From: an uncultured Bacteroidales bacterium
Lineage (GTDB): Bacteria > Bacteroidota > Bacteroidia > Bacteroidales > F082
Reading direction: 5' to 3'
Length of the DNA: 64,000 nucleotides
Assembly: GCA_947166105.1 (NCBI GenBank)
Contig: CAMVCZ010000001.1
Location: 124,001-188,000, forward strand
Shown: positions 33,582 through 42,872 of the stretch, in pieces
How the letters are laid out: every line of letters begins with the position of its first letter
Position numbering within the stretch: the first letter of the stretch is position 1
The notes under the pieces: model-generated
The model's database searches: none
What the model saw: only the letters and a program-made list of their open reading frames with translations
Told to the model about the DNA's origin: nothing
Position numbers and translations under genes: made by a program

Positions 33582-34875
33582 GAGAGAAGCACATAGAAAC
33601 CGTATCCCGCTCTATGCCAAGATTTTGCTTGGTATGGGGTTTGGTTTGGGTTTCGGCTTTTTGGCTATGGCCTTGCATTGGGAGGGGTTTGTGCATAATT
33701 GGGTGGCTCCGTTTGGGGCCATCTTTATGCGCTTGCTCAAACTGATTGCCGTGCCATTAGTGCTGGTGTCGCTCATTTTGGGCGTGGTCAACCTGAAGGA
33801 CATTCGGAATTTGTCGCGCATTGGGCTGAAAACCATATTGATATACGTATGCACCACGATCATCGCGGTCAGCATTGGCCTGACGATGGTTAGCCTCATC
33901 AAGCCGGGGCGAGTCTTCCCGAAAGACAAGCAAACGGAGTTTATGGAACACTTCCAGCAGACCGTTGCGGAGCGTGAAGCGCAGATGCAACAGGTGCAGG
34001 TTGAATCGCCGTTGCAGTTTGTGGTTGATATGGTGCCCGACAATATTTTCCAAGCCTTGGGCGACAATTCCAAGATGCTGCAAATCATCTTCTTCGCCTT
34101 GCTTTTCGGGGTGGCATTGATTGTGGTTGGGCCATCGAAAACGCCTTCGATCGTGCGGTTTTTCCAGCAGTTGAACCTTGTCTTGCTCAAAATCATCGAT
34201 TTCATCATGGCCTTTGCGCCGGTCGGCGTTTTCGCGCTGATGGCGGCCTTGATTGTGGACTATTCGGGCGACGCGGGCATCTTCTCCGCCTTGGGAATGT
34301 ATGCGCTGACGGTCGTTTTGGCCTTGGCGGTCATCATCTTTTTGGTCTATCCGCTCATCATGCGCTGCTTTGGCGGCAGGACGTTGAAGCAGTTCTTCCA
34401 CGCCGTGTTTCCAGTGCAGATGCTGGCTTTTTCGACCAGTTCGAGTGCGGCCACGCTGCCGTTGACGATGGAACGCACGCGGAAGCACCTCGGCGTTTCG
34501 GAGGAGGTGGCGGATTTTGTTCTGCCCGTGGGCGTTACCATCAATATGGACGGCACGAGCTGTTACCAAGCGGTGGCAGCGGTGTTTTTGGCTCAGGTGC
34601 TCGGCCTTGATTTGACCTTCGGTCAGATGCTGCTCATCTTGGCCACGGCTACGCTCTCGTCCATTGGCACACCGGGAATCCCTGGCGGCTCCATCGTGAT
34701 GCTGATGATTGTCCTCGACTCGGTGGGCATCCCGATAGAGGGTTTGGCGCTCATTTTGGGCATCGACAGGCCTTTGGACATGGTGCGCACAATGGTGAAC
34801 GTGACGGGCGACATGACCGTGGCTTGCGTGGTCGACAAGGCGAACAAAGAAAAATCGGCCGGCCCCGAGGCGTGA
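33544..34875 (+). CDS. Dicarboxylate/amino acid:cation symporter (SDF family)
   Basis: 443 residues from the ATG at 33544, which overlaps the preceding gene by 38 nt; a TTG at 33574 is an alternative. The family's N-terminal helix (RIPLYAKILLGMGFGLGFGF) is followed by about eight membrane segments. The serine-rich re-entrant loop is in AFSTSSSAATLPLTMERT (about 297-314) and the cation/substrate motif NMDGT follows near 335. It imports C4-dicarboxylates or acidic amino acids with H+ or Na+. A large loop (about 125-165) is enriched in Gln and Glu. Confidence 0.93.
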   Translation: MALQPKRLTWLNRREAHRNRIPLYAKILLGMGFGLGFGFLAMALHWEGFVHNWVAPFGAIFMRLLKLIAVPLVLVSLILGVVNLKDIRNLSRIGLKTILIYVCTTIIAVSIGLTMVSLIKPGRVFPKDKQTEFMEHFQQTVAEREAQMQQVQVESPLQFVVDMVPDNIFQALGDNSKMLQIIFFALLFGVALIVVGPSKTPSIVRFFQQLNLVLLKIIDFIMAFAPVGVFALMAALIVDYSGDAGIFSALGMYALTVVLALAVIIFLVYPLIMRCFGGRTLKQFFHAVFPVQMLAFSTSSSAATLPLTMERTRKHLGVSEEVADFVLPVGVTINMDGTSCYQAVAAVFLAQVLGLDLTFGQMLLILATATLSSIGTPGIPGGSIVMLMIVLDSVGIPIEGLALILGIDRPLDMVRTMVNVTGDMTVACVVDKANKEKSAGPEA

Positions 34876-34888
34876 CCGACCGATTTTT
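34851..34888. terminator. Terminator between convergent genes
   Basis: AAAATCGGCC (34851-34860) pairs with GACCGATTTT (34878-34887) at nine of ten positions, with A and T runs. It covers the end of the symporter gene and serves the convergent toxin gene. Confidence 0.8.
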
Positions 34889-35307
34889 TAGTCAAGGATG
34901 CAAAGCTCCTCGTAAAACTCGTGAAGCCGTTTGATTTTAACTTGTGGAAAAGGGCTGTTTTTCAACACATTGAAATGCTTGTCCTCAGTTACAATATAAT
35001 CTGCATTTGCAACTATCGCACAATCAACGAATTTGTTGTCATCAGGGTCGGTTTTGATTAAGTCAAATTGAAAATGAGCGTCGACTCGAATGACATTGTT
35101 GGCGCGTAATATGGCTTCAACAGCAATTTGGGCGGCAAGTGGTGACATGTGCGAGGCAATGATTTCCTCATATTCTTCAATGATGGCATTTGAGATGCAC
35201 AATGTGTATTTACCGAGCACAAAGTCTTCCCATACCTTGTAATAATTGCTTCTTCTTGATAAGGATTGAAGTAAGCAGTTGGTGTCAAGGACGATATAGC
35301 GATTCAT
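34888..35307 (-). CDS. PIN-domain toxin (PIN_3 type)
   Basis: 139 residues, the whole length one PIN domain. Acidic active-site residues fit Asp8 (IVLDTN), Glu44-Glu46 (EEYEEI), Asp95 (FVDCAIV) and Asp103/Asp107 (ADYIVTEDKH). PIN toxins of this type cut RNA. The start overlaps the upstream gene by 4 nt (ATGA), a typical antitoxin-toxin arrangement. Confidence 0.88.
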   Translation of the reverse strand: MNRYIVLDTNCLLQSLSRRSNYYKVWEDFVLGKYTLCISNAIIEEYEEIIASHMSPLAAQIAVEAILRANNVIRVDAHFQFDLIKTDPDDNKFVDCAIVANADYIVTEDKHFNVLKNSPFPQVKIKRLHEFYEELCILD

Positions 35308-35534
35308 AATACAGTCCTATAGGGGGTGCGCATGTGTTCGTGGGACCATCCAGCCACTTTTTCTTCGGTCAAATCGCCATTGTCCCAGAGTATGTCGATT
35401 TCCTTTTGCAAACGGGAGTTGAGGAACTGCACGATAAGGTTCTTCAATGCTGCCACATCTGCCTCGTCGGTGATGCACGAAAGCATATTCAACACCTCAT
35501 ATTGCGCGGGAGAAAATGATGTCATTTGTGCCAT
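35304..35534 (-). CDS. Putative antitoxin of the PIN pair
   Basis: 76 residues from the ATG at 35534. Helical, with FSPAQYEVLNMLSCITDEAD at the N terminus and a C-terminal segment (EKVAGWSHEHMRTPYRTVL) that may thread into the PIN active site. I do not recognise a DNA-binding fold with confidence. Position and overlap with the toxin are the main evidence. Confidence 0.75.
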   Translation of the reverse strand: MAQMTSFSPAQYEVLNMLSCITDEADVAALKNLIVQFLNSRLQKEIDILWDNGDLTEEKVAGWSHEHMRTPYRTVL

Positions 35535-35617
35535 AATCCAATTCTTTTTGTTTTCAGTGCAAAAATACACATTTTTTTGAATTTGATGAAAATTAGAAAA
35601 ACAACGAAATTACCCAT

Positions 35618-35725
35618 TGTAAACATTCTTTACACCGCTGTAAAGAACCTTTACATTTTACATTTTACGCTTAAATCTTAAATCTTTGAATATGAAATAA
35701 TTACAAGTTTGGCACGAATTATGCT
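35618..35725 (+). promoter_or_regulatory. Sigma-54 promoter 1 with twin upstream activator sites (TolC unit)
   Basis: Activator palindromes TGTAAACATTCTTTACA (35618-35634) and TGTAAAGAACCTTTACA (35639-35655) start 21 bp apart. After 55 bp comes TTGGCACG-AATT-ATGCT, with GG at 35711-35712 and GC at 35723-35724, the 10-bp gap required by RpoN. The start codon is 33 nt after the GC. Confidence 0.85.
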
Positions 35726-35756
35726 ATGCCTTTTTGCAACATTAAATATATGTGAG

Positions 35757-37109
35757 ATGAAAGCTAAACATACCTTTTTCATTTTGATGATGTCTTTTGG
35801 GGCCTTGAATATGGTCAAGGCCCAAGACACCACTACCATGACCCTCAAAGAATGTATGCGCTATGCCGTGGAGCACTCCACGAAGATGCGCATTGCCCAA
35901 GCCGACAACCGCGATGCGCAAATCGACCGGCGCGATGCCATCCTTGCGGCCTTCACGCCCACTGTGGAAGGTAGCACCTACGCCTATTCCAATTTTGGCC
36001 GCAGCATCGACCCGGAGACGAACACCTACATCAGGACGACCTCGTTCCACAACGGCTACAGCCTCTCGGCGGGCATCAACCTCTTCAACGGTTTTCAGGC
36101 CGTCAACAACCTGAAAATCACCAAGACGGCGCAACTGATGGGTCTCACCAAGGAACAACAGACCGAGGATCAAATTTGCTTGGCTACGATGGAAGCCTAC
36201 TGCAACGTGTTGTATTACACTGAAATGCAGAAAGCCCTGCAAGCGCAGGTGGTTTCGGCGGAGAAATCCGTGCAGCTGGCCACACGGCAGGAGGAATTGG
36301 GCCTGAAGTCGCACGCCGACGTGGTGCAGATGCAGAGCGACCTCGCCGAGCGGCAATATCTATTGACCCAATGCCGCAACAGCCTCAACGACGCGATGAT
36401 CACGCTGAAGGATGTGATGTTTTGGCCTATAGAGGAACCGCTGAAAATCGATGGTTTGTCGGTAGAGACGCCATATTATGACGTCTCTACAAAAACCGTT
36501 TCCGAAATGGTTGATTTTGCCAAAAACAATATGCCTGCCGTCCTTTTGGCCGAAGGCACGATGAAGAACGCCCGCCTTGCCCTCAAGACGGCCCGCTGGC
36601 AGCTGTTGCCACGGCTCTCGCTCTATGGCGGCTGGTCGACAACTTATTTCACCTATCCCGGGATGGAAGGTTATGTGCCCACGCCTTTTATGGAACAGTT
36701 GAAGAACAACAGCGGCGAGTATGTGCAACTCTCGCTGAGCATTCCCATCTTCGACCGCCTCTCGAAACATTCCAACATCGCGAAGCGGAAAAATGCTTAC
36801 GACCGCGCCTGCGCCGACTACGAGCAGACCCTCCAAACCGTGGAGGCCGAGGTGCGCCGCGCCATCGCCGACCGCGACGGCTCGGCTGACGCGCTGCGAC
36901 AGGCCGCCGTCCGCGCCGAATTGCAGGAAGAGGCATATACACTCAACGGCAAACGCTTCGAGCAGGGACTGATTTCGTCCATTGAATACCAGACCGCCTC
37001 GGGCAACTACCTCAACGCCTTGGCCGAGCACCTCAACGCGCGGCTTCAATACTACATCAAATGCAGTGTTGTAACTTATTATAGCGGAACTCCGTATTTA
37101 CAACAATGA
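35757..37109 (+). CDS. TolC-family outer membrane efflux channel
   Basis: 450 residues from the ATG at 35757. A signal peptide (FFILMMSFGALNMVKAQ) precedes two long repeats of coiled coil and beta-barrel strands: LKECMRYAVEHSTKMRIAQ (about 28-46) and the second half from DRLSKHSNIAKRKNAYDRAC. The final part (EQGLISSIEYQTASGNYLNA) is the C-terminal OEP motif. It should form the trimeric exit duct for the ABC-type pump encoded downstream. It is the first gene of the unit from sigma-54 promoter 1. Confidence 0.92.
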   Translation: MKAKHTFFILMMSFGALNMVKAQDTTTMTLKECMRYAVEHSTKMRIAQADNRDAQIDRRDAILAAFTPTVEGSTYAYSNFGRSIDPETNTYIRTTSFHNGYSLSAGINLFNGFQAVNNLKITKTAQLMGLTKEQQTEDQICLATMEAYCNVLYYTEMQKALQAQVVSAEKSVQLATRQEELGLKSHADVVQMQSDLAERQYLLTQCRNSLNDAMITLKDVMFWPIEEPLKIDGLSVETPYYDVSTKTVSEMVDFAKNNMPAVLLAEGTMKNARLALKTARWQLLPRLSLYGGWSTTYFTYPGMEGYVPTPFMEQLKNNSGEYVQLSLSIPIFDRLSKHSNIAKRKNAYDRACADYEQTLQTVEAEVRRAIADRDGSADALRQAAVRAELQEEAYTLNGKRFEQGLISSIEYQTASGNYLNALAEHLNARLQYYIKCSVVTYYSGTPYLQQ

Positions 37110-37113
37110 GTTT

Positions 37114-37286
37114 TAAACTACGGATTACACGGATGAAACGGATTGTCAACAATAGAAATGAAAGGCACAAGTGCCTAATTGTTACGGATTTCTACCAGCG
37201 GCAGCCTATCCGTACCCATCTGGACGCTTGCGTCCCAAATTTCTTCGGAAGAATATCCGTCAAATCCGTTCAATCCGTAGTTAAAC
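37114..37286. repeat. Inverted-repeat element A (about 170 bp)
   Basis: The left end TAAACTACGGATTACACGGA and the right end, whose complement reads TTTAACTACGGATTGAACGG, are imperfect inverted repeats enclosing CGTACCCATCTGGACGCTTG-like unique sequence. A second member lies at 58667. The gap between the TolC and permease genes is almost filled by it. No ORF is inside, so it behaves like a MITE or REP-type element. Confidence 0.75.
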
Positions 37287-37332
37287 AACAATCATTAAAT
37301 CTTAAATCTTTGAATCTGAAATCTCAAACAAT

Positions 37333-39678
37333 ATGAAAAGACTCACAGACAACCTCATCAAAATCCTATCGTTAGGCATAGGTCTCGCCATTGGCATCGT
37401 GCTGATTGCCAAGGTGTGTTTTGAACTTTCTTACGACAGTTTCTACAAGAATGTGGACCGAATCTACATCATTCAAACAGGCATTGAACGACAAGGCGAA
37501 TCGAAGAATTTCGGGCAAGTGAGCGGGGCGGTGGCTCCTGGCTTCAAGGCCGAGGTGCCGGGCGTGGAGGAGGCCACACGGATAACCTCCTTATTCGGTA
37601 ACAACCGCTACACGGACGAGGACGGCCATATCATCACAGGCAATTTGCGTTTGGCCGATTCCTGTTTCTTCAAGGTGTTCGACCGCCCGATATTGGCCGG
37701 CGACCCCGCGAAATCATTAGCCAAGCCAATGTGCTTGATGGTCTCGGAATCGTTTGCCGAAAAGCTCGGCGGCGTGGACGAGTGCATCGGCAGGATTATC
37801 GCCAATGAAGATGTGCCCGACCTGAAAATGACCATCGAAGGCGTGTTCAAGGACTTCCCGAAAAACGGCTCGATGGATTCAGACCTGCTGCTTTCGATGG
37901 TGAGTTATTCCAAAAGTAGCATAGAAAACTGGGTAGGTAACGACCGCTATAGGGCTTTTGTGAAATTGCAGCAAGGCGTTGACCCACAGTCGCTTGACGA
38001 TGCCATCCGCAAGATGCAGGAGACGCATCAGCCTTTGGAGGAACTGGAACAGAACGGGACGAAACTGTGGTATTATCTCACGCCTTTTGGCAAGGACCAC
38101 ATCAAGGAGTCATCGGTTCGCTCGATGGTGATTCTGCTTTCCATTGTGGCCGCGCTGCTGATTCTCATCAGTTTGCTCAACTACATCCTTATCGTCATTT
38201 CGGAGATGGTGCGTCGCGCCAAGGAAATCGGGGTGCGCAAGTGCTATGGCGCCACGGCCTTCAATATCCATTCGTTGCTGGCGCGTGAGGCATTCGTCCA
38301 TCTGTTGCTGTCGCTCGTTTTGGCGGCGGCCATCATTTTTGCTTCCAAAGGGTTGATCCAAAACCTGTTGGGCGTTCCTTTTGAGACGCTGCTCATTCCG
38401 CAAAGCGTTTGGGCCATCAGTGGGGTGCTGCTGTTCGTGCTGCTTGTTTCGGTCTTTGTGCCCGCACAGCTTTTCATGCGCATTCCCGTTTCGGTGGCTT
38501 TCCGCAACTATACCGAAAACTCGCGCCGCTGGAAAATCGGACTGCTTGGCGTTCAGGTGTTTATCAATGTCTTCGTGGCGACGATGCTTCTCATTGTGGC
38601 CTTGCAATACAAGAAGATGGTCAACTCCGACCCGGGCTACAACTACGAGAACACCTATTATATTTCAATGTACGACGGCGACCAAGCCGCACAAAGGCGC
38701 GTGGTGGAAACTTTGAGCCAAATGCCCGAGGTGACGCATACGGGCGTGGCTTATCATCTGCCGCTTTCCTACGCCAGCGGCGACAATGTATATTTGCCCG
38801 GCGACGACCGCGAGCTGTTCAACGTGGCCGACTGCTACGAAGCCACGCCAAGTTTCTATGAGATGATGGGGTTCGACTTTGTGGATGGTCGCATCCCTGC
38901 CGATTCCACAGAAGTGGCGGTGAGCGAGGCCTTTGTGAAACGGATGGCCGACTTCGCCGACTGGAGCGATGGCGCAGTGGGCAAGCAAGTGCAAATCACG
39001 GGTCACGGCAACTGGGGAATGGAGTTGGCTCCTTTCACCATTTCGGGCGTTTACCGCGACATACGCATCCATAACCTCGTGGACCTCGACACCCGCCCGA
39101 GTGTGCGCTTCTATGGCTCGCTCGACGACGGCAAGTCGTATATGCCGTATGTGGTTCTCAGGACGAACGCGAAACTCGACGAGGCTGCTATGCAAAAAGT
39201 GAACGAGGCGATTGCGACGGCCTTGGACGGCAAGCAGATGCAAATCCTGTCGTGGTCCGACCAGATGCGCTCGGCCTACGACGACAGCCGCAAGATGCGC
39301 AACACCATCTTCATCGGTGCCATTTTCGCCTTGATGATTGCCGTTTTGGGTCTTGTCGGCTTCGTTCGCGACGAGTCGAACCGAAGGAGCAAGGAGATGG
39401 CCATCCGCAAAATCAACGGCGCGACGGCTCGCGACGTGTTGCGTATCTTCGCTTGGGACGTGCTGAAACTCTCGTTGGTGATGGCGGTCTTGGCCAGCAT
39501 TGGCGCATTCTTCGTCGCCCACAGGTGGTTGGAGCAGTTTGCCGAGCGCATCGGCCTTTCGCCGCTCTATTTCGTTGCTGGGGCGGTTGCGGTTTTGCTT
39601 ATCGTTACCGTGGTGGTCGTCTTGTGCAGCAACAGGATTGCACGGATGAATCCGGTGAAGTCGTTGAAGAACAATTGA
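37333..39678 (+). CDS. MacB/FtsX-type ABC transporter permease
   Basis: 781 residues. An N-terminal transmembrane helix (LSLGIGLAIGIVLIAKVCF) is followed by a large periplasmic MacB-like domain and a triplet of helices (SMVILLSIVAALLILISLLN). A second periplasmic domain and FtsX-like helix set follow (TIFIGAIFALMIAVLGLVGF), with coupling helices RAKEIGVRKCYGA and RSKEMAIRKINGATARDVL that contact the ATPase. It ends ARMNPVKSLKNN. No ATPase domain is fused; the only MacB-type ATPase in the window is at 55392. It is the most divergent of the five permeases at the N terminus. Confidence 0.92.
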   Translation: MKRLTDNLIKILSLGIGLAIGIVLIAKVCFELSYDSFYKNVDRIYIIQTGIERQGESKNFGQVSGAVAPGFKAEVPGVEEATRITSLFGNNRYTDEDGHIITGNLRLADSCFFKVFDRPILAGDPAKSLAKPMCLMVSESFAEKLGGVDECIGRIIANEDVPDLKMTIEGVFKDFPKNGSMDSDLLLSMVSYSKSSIENWVGNDRYRAFVKLQQGVDPQSLDDAIRKMQETHQPLEELEQNGTKLWYYLTPFGKDHIKESSVRSMVILLSIVAALLILISLLNYILIVISEMVRRAKEIGVRKCYGATAFNIHSLLAREAFVHLLLSLVLAAAIIFASKGLIQNLLGVPFETLLIPQSVWAISGVLLFVLLVSVFVPAQLFMRIPVSVAFRNYTENSRRWKIGLLGVQVFINVFVATMLLIVALQYKKMVNSDPGYNYENTYYISMYDGDQAAQRRVVETLSQMPEVTHTGVAYHLPLSYASGDNVYLPGDDRELFNVADCYEATPSFYEMMGFDFVDGRIPADSTEVAVSEAFVKRMADFADWSDGAVGKQVQITGHGNWGMELAPFTISGVYRDIRIHNLVDLDTRPSVRFYGSLDDGKSYMPYVVLRTNAKLDEAAMQKVNEAIATALDGKQMQILSWSDQMRSAYDDSRKMRNTIFIGAIFALMIAVLGLVGFVRDESNRRSKEMAIRKINGATARDVLRIFAWDVLKLSLVMAVLASIGAFFVAHRWLEQFAERIGLSPLYFVAGAVAVLLIVTVVVVLCSNRIARMNPVKSLKNN

Positions 39679-39714
39679 ATATGTATTATAAACTACAGAT
39701 TGAACAAAGGAACT

Positions 39715-39961
39715 GGATGGCGCGAAGCGGGTTGTTGAATCCCCCGCCCGTTGGGCACCCCCTTTGCAAAGGGGGAAGCGCAAAGCGGCGCGGCGCAAAG
39801 CGACGAGGAACTTGGATCCGGCAGGCCCGCCCCGAAGGGGCGATACTCTATTAACCGTAGGTCGCGACCTACGGCAGCACCCCGGCAGGCCAGCCCCCGG
39901 TAGGCTTCCCCCTCTTGAGGGGGTGCCCGCAGGGCGGGGGAGTCAAAAGACCCCGGCAGGC
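39715..39961. repeat. GC-rich palindromic repeat G1
   Basis: It fills most of the 340-bp gap between two permease genes. It contains CCCCCTTTGCAAAGGGGG, GCCCCGAAGGGGCG-type and CCCCCTCTTGAGGGGG hairpins and the perfect palindrome CCGTAGGTCGCGACCTACGG. Relatives lie at 45370, 46975 and 56086. It is followed by an AT-rich tract of repeated AAATCTTAAATCTTT (39965-40012). Confidence 0.85.
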
Positions 39962-40018
39962 AAAATCTAAATCTTAAATCTTTAAATTTTGAATCTTTAA
40001 ATCTTAAATCCCTCAATT

Positions 40019-42409
40019 ATGAGCAGTTACCTCAAATTCTTAGGCCGAAACAAACTCTACACCGTCATCGAGGCGGTGGGCCTCATCATTTCCATTGCCT
40101 TCGTCATCTTGATTGGCAATTATGTGTACCAACAGTATTCCGTGGCCTACGGCAATCCCTATCGAAACAGGGTTTATGCCGTTGGAAACCAAGATTATAT
40201 GTCGCTATCGTGGTGGGACAAGGCCGTCTTTGAGGACAAGCTTCCCGAGGCTGAAGCCGTGTGCCGCATCAGCAATGCCGATGGGGATGGTTACATCACC
40301 GTTGGCGACGAACAGCCTGTCAGTGCCGTAGTTACCGAGGCCGACCCGGAGCTTTTTGAACTCTTCCCAAGCCTCATTTTGATTGACGGCAATCTCGACG
40401 AGTTCCGCCTCAAAGGGCATTGTCTTGTGTCCGAGTCACTTGCTAACGGAGCCTTCAATGGCGATGCTATTGGTAAACCGCTCAAAGTCAGTTATTTCGA
40501 TGAAAAAATTGAAGGTGTGGTTTGTGGCGTGTTTAAGGATGCCGCCAACTCGATGGTGCCTTACACCGATGTGCTTTTCAACCCCGAGTTCAATGAATTG
40601 TATGTGTCGGGTGAGCAGGAACCATTCACTTCCATTGGCTCGTATATGACTTTGATAAAAGTTTACGAAGGTACTGACCGTGAGCAATTTGCGAAAAAAG
40701 TCGAGGCGGTTGGATTGCCCAATTATTCCGACGGTTTCGTGAGTGCTATGCCGATTTACACGCTTCCGGAAGTCTTTTTCTTCGAAAACCAGTGGATGTT
40801 CAAGAAAGGCAACAAGTCGGTGTTGCAAATGTTGGCAGTGGTGGTGCTGCTGCTCTTGCTTTCGGCCATTTTCAACTATGTCAACCTCAACATGGCCCTT
40901 TCGGGAAAACGCGCCAAAGAGATGGCCACAAGGCGGCTTCATGGAGCCACGAAAGGTCAAATAGTGATGAAATATATCCTTGAGTCCGTGGCGTTTACGG
41001 CAATGTCTTTTGTTTTGGCATTCTTGGTGGCTTACGCTTTTCTCCCGATGATGAACAGTTTGTTGCATAGTGTTTCGGGCGGCGAATTTGGCATCGACGC
41101 ACCGTTTGAGCAGTTTGTTCCTGTTCGATTTGAGTGGTCTGTGGGCATTGTGGCAGCTTATCTTGTGGTGGTTGTGCTGTTGGGCACTTTGGCGGGCATC
41201 GCGCCTGCCGCCATCGCCTCGCGTTTCGAGCCGATAGACGTGGTACGTGGCACCTATCGGCTTCAAACCAAAAGGGTGTTCAGCAAGATTTTCATTGTGT
41301 TCCAAAACACCATCACCATCGTCCTGATTGCCATGGCACTGCTGATGGAGGTGCAGATGCGCCACATGATGAACCGTCCCACTAACATGCGCTCGGAGGG
41401 CTTGTATTCGTTGCAATGCTGGGTGCAGGACTATTCCGATATAGCACCGCTCATCGACCGTTTGGAGAAGATCCCAAACGCGAAAGCAGTGGGCTACGGA
41501 CGCGGCTTTGCGGGACAGTTAAACATGGGCACCAGCGTCAAAACGCCCGACGGCGAAATGGTGAACATGCAACTTATCCTTTGCGACGAGACCTATTTCA
41601 ATATGCTCGGTTTGCAGGTTGTTGAGGATTTTGGCGTACCCAAAACCAATTCGGTCTGGATGTCGAAGACTTTGGCCGAAAAACTCGCTTTGAACGACTC
41701 AACGGTGAATTATTACCCCCGACACATGCGCATCAATGGCTCTCGACCCGAGACCGTGGGCGGCATCTATGAGGACATTCCCACGCGCTCGGCGGCATCT
41801 TCTGAGCCCAACCAGTTTTCGGCAGTCATCATCGCCAAGGCGGAAGATTTGACTTGGGGAAACGGCGTAATGATTGACGTTTCAGGAGATTATAAAGGAA
41901 CAGAAAAGGCTATCATGGAGGCTTATCGCGATTATTCAGAGGAAAAGAATGGCACCTACGTGGAACCAGCCCAAAACGGCTATGTGAAGGACCTTAACAA
42001 CTTGTTGCTTCGACCTGCAAAAATGGCCATGCGCCTGCTCGAACTGTTTATGGTGCTTTCGGTGCTCATTTCCTTGCTTGGCCTTATTGCCATGAGCACC
42101 TATTACAGCGAGCAAAGCACCAAGAGCATCGCGGTGCGCAAGGTGTTTGGCGGTACGGTGGAGGGCGAGTTGTGGCGCTCGGTGAAGGACTATATGGTTT
42201 TGGTTGGCATCGCGGCGGTTGTCGGAGCGCCATTGGCCGTTTGGCTCTGCGGCAAGTATCTCGATCGTTTCGCCTACCGCATTGACCACTACGGCTGGAT
42301 TATCCTTGTGGCCGTTGTCGTCGCCATGCTGATGGCCTTCCTCTCGGTGCTCTGGCAGACCTTGAAGGCTGCGCGGACGAACCCTGCGGAGGCTTTGAAG
42401 AAGGAGTGA
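40019..42409 (+). CDS. MacB/FtsX-type ABC transporter permease
   Basis: 796 residues, close paralogue of the permease at 58894. It begins YLKFLGRNKLYTVIEAVGL with a first membrane helix at about 20-40, then a MacB-like periplasmic domain and helices near 275-295, 325-350 and 375-400. A second domain pair ends with MRLLELFMVLSVLISLLGL and GWIILVAVVVAMLMAFLSVL. Coupling motifs are RAKEMATRRLHGATKGQIV and STKSIAVRKVFGGTVEGEL. It ends ARTNPAEALKKE. It is expected to work with the ATPase at 55392 or a similar one. It is the last gene of the promoter 1 unit. Confidence 0.92.
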   Translation: MSSYLKFLGRNKLYTVIEAVGLIISIAFVILIGNYVYQQYSVAYGNPYRNRVYAVGNQDYMSLSWWDKAVFEDKLPEAEAVCRISNADGDGYITVGDEQPVSAVVTEADPELFELFPSLILIDGNLDEFRLKGHCLVSESLANGAFNGDAIGKPLKVSYFDEKIEGVVCGVFKDAANSMVPYTDVLFNPEFNELYVSGEQEPFTSIGSYMTLIKVYEGTDREQFAKKVEAVGLPNYSDGFVSAMPIYTLPEVFFFENQWMFKKGNKSVLQMLAVVVLLLLLSAIFNYVNLNMALSGKRAKEMATRRLHGATKGQIVMKYILESVAFTAMSFVLAFLVAYAFLPMMNSLLHSVSGGEFGIDAPFEQFVPVRFEWSVGIVAAYLVVVVLLGTLAGIAPAAIASRFEPIDVVRGTYRLQTKRVFSKIFIVFQNTITIVLIAMALLMEVQMRHMMNRPTNMRSEGLYSLQCWVQDYSDIAPLIDRLEKIPNAKAVGYGRGFAGQLNMGTSVKTPDGEMVNMQLILCDETYFNMLGLQVVEDFGVPKTNSVWMSKTLAEKLALNDSTVNYYPRHMRINGSRPETVGGIYEDIPTRSAASSEPNQFSAVIIAKAEDLTWGNGVMIDVSGDYKGTEKAIMEAYRDYSEEKNGTYVEPAQNGYVKDLNNLLLRPAKMAMRLLELFMVLSVLISLLGLIAMSTYYSEQSTKSIAVRKVFGGTVEGELWRSVKDYMVLVGIAAVVGAPLAVWLCGKYLDRFAYRIDHYGWIILVAVVVAMLMAFLSVLWQTLKAARTNPAEALKKE

Positions 42410-42427
42410 TTGCAAGTTTGTTTTCAT

Positions 42428-42476
42428 AGAAATTCAGCCAAAACCAATGAAAATTCTTGGTTTTGGCTGAATTTCT
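42428..42476. other. Perfect 20-bp stem hairpin after the permease
   Basis: AGAAATTCAGCCAAAACCAA (42428-42447) pairs without mismatch with 42457-42476 around a 9-nt loop. No T run follows, so it may be a mRNA 3'-end stabiliser or processing site rather than a simple terminator. The rest of the 42410-42722 gap holds no convincing gene. Confidence 0.75.
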
Positions 42477-42722
42477 AAAACAATGAATCTAATGTAAGTA
42501 TGTCATTTATAATGGTTTTATGCTTTGAGTCAGTCGTTCCGAATGTGGTCATAAGGGTGATATAAATCGAATGGCTCGGCTTGTGGATTTTGGAGCTTCT
42601 TACGGCGGCTATTTTTCGCATGATTGCTTCGGCATCGTCGCCCGACAAGGTGTATTTTTCTTATTTTGGTTGAATTTCTATGTTTTTGTGACGATTCAAT
42701 TCGCCGGTCGTTTTTGGACGAC

Positions 42723-42828
42723 TGTAAAGTATCTTTACACCACTGTAAAATCACTTTACACTTTACAAAATACTGTTTTTGTAATTTATTGGTTTTTAAT
42801 GATTTACAAATTTGGCACGGCGATTGCA
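42723..42828 (+). promoter_or_regulatory. Sigma-54 promoter 2 with twin activator sites (beta-barrel unit)
   Basis: TGTAAAGTATCTTTACA (42723-42739) and TGTAAAATCACTTTACA (42744-42760) start 21 bp apart. 53 bp later is TTGGCACG-GCGA-TTGCA, a perfect RpoN consensus with GG at 42814 and GC at 42826. The start codon follows at 42873. Confidence 0.9.
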
Positions 42829-42872
42829 ATGCCAAATGCAAGTTCAATTATCAACCTTTAAATTACAGTATT

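Noticed and set aside
37110-37332. Possible small gene between the TolC and permease genes
   Set aside because: The open frame is coded by inverted-repeat element A and has no recognisable content.
42624-42872. N-terminal extension of the first beta-barrel protein
   Set aside because: It would translate the sigma-54 promoter and activator sites; the signal peptide starts at 42873.
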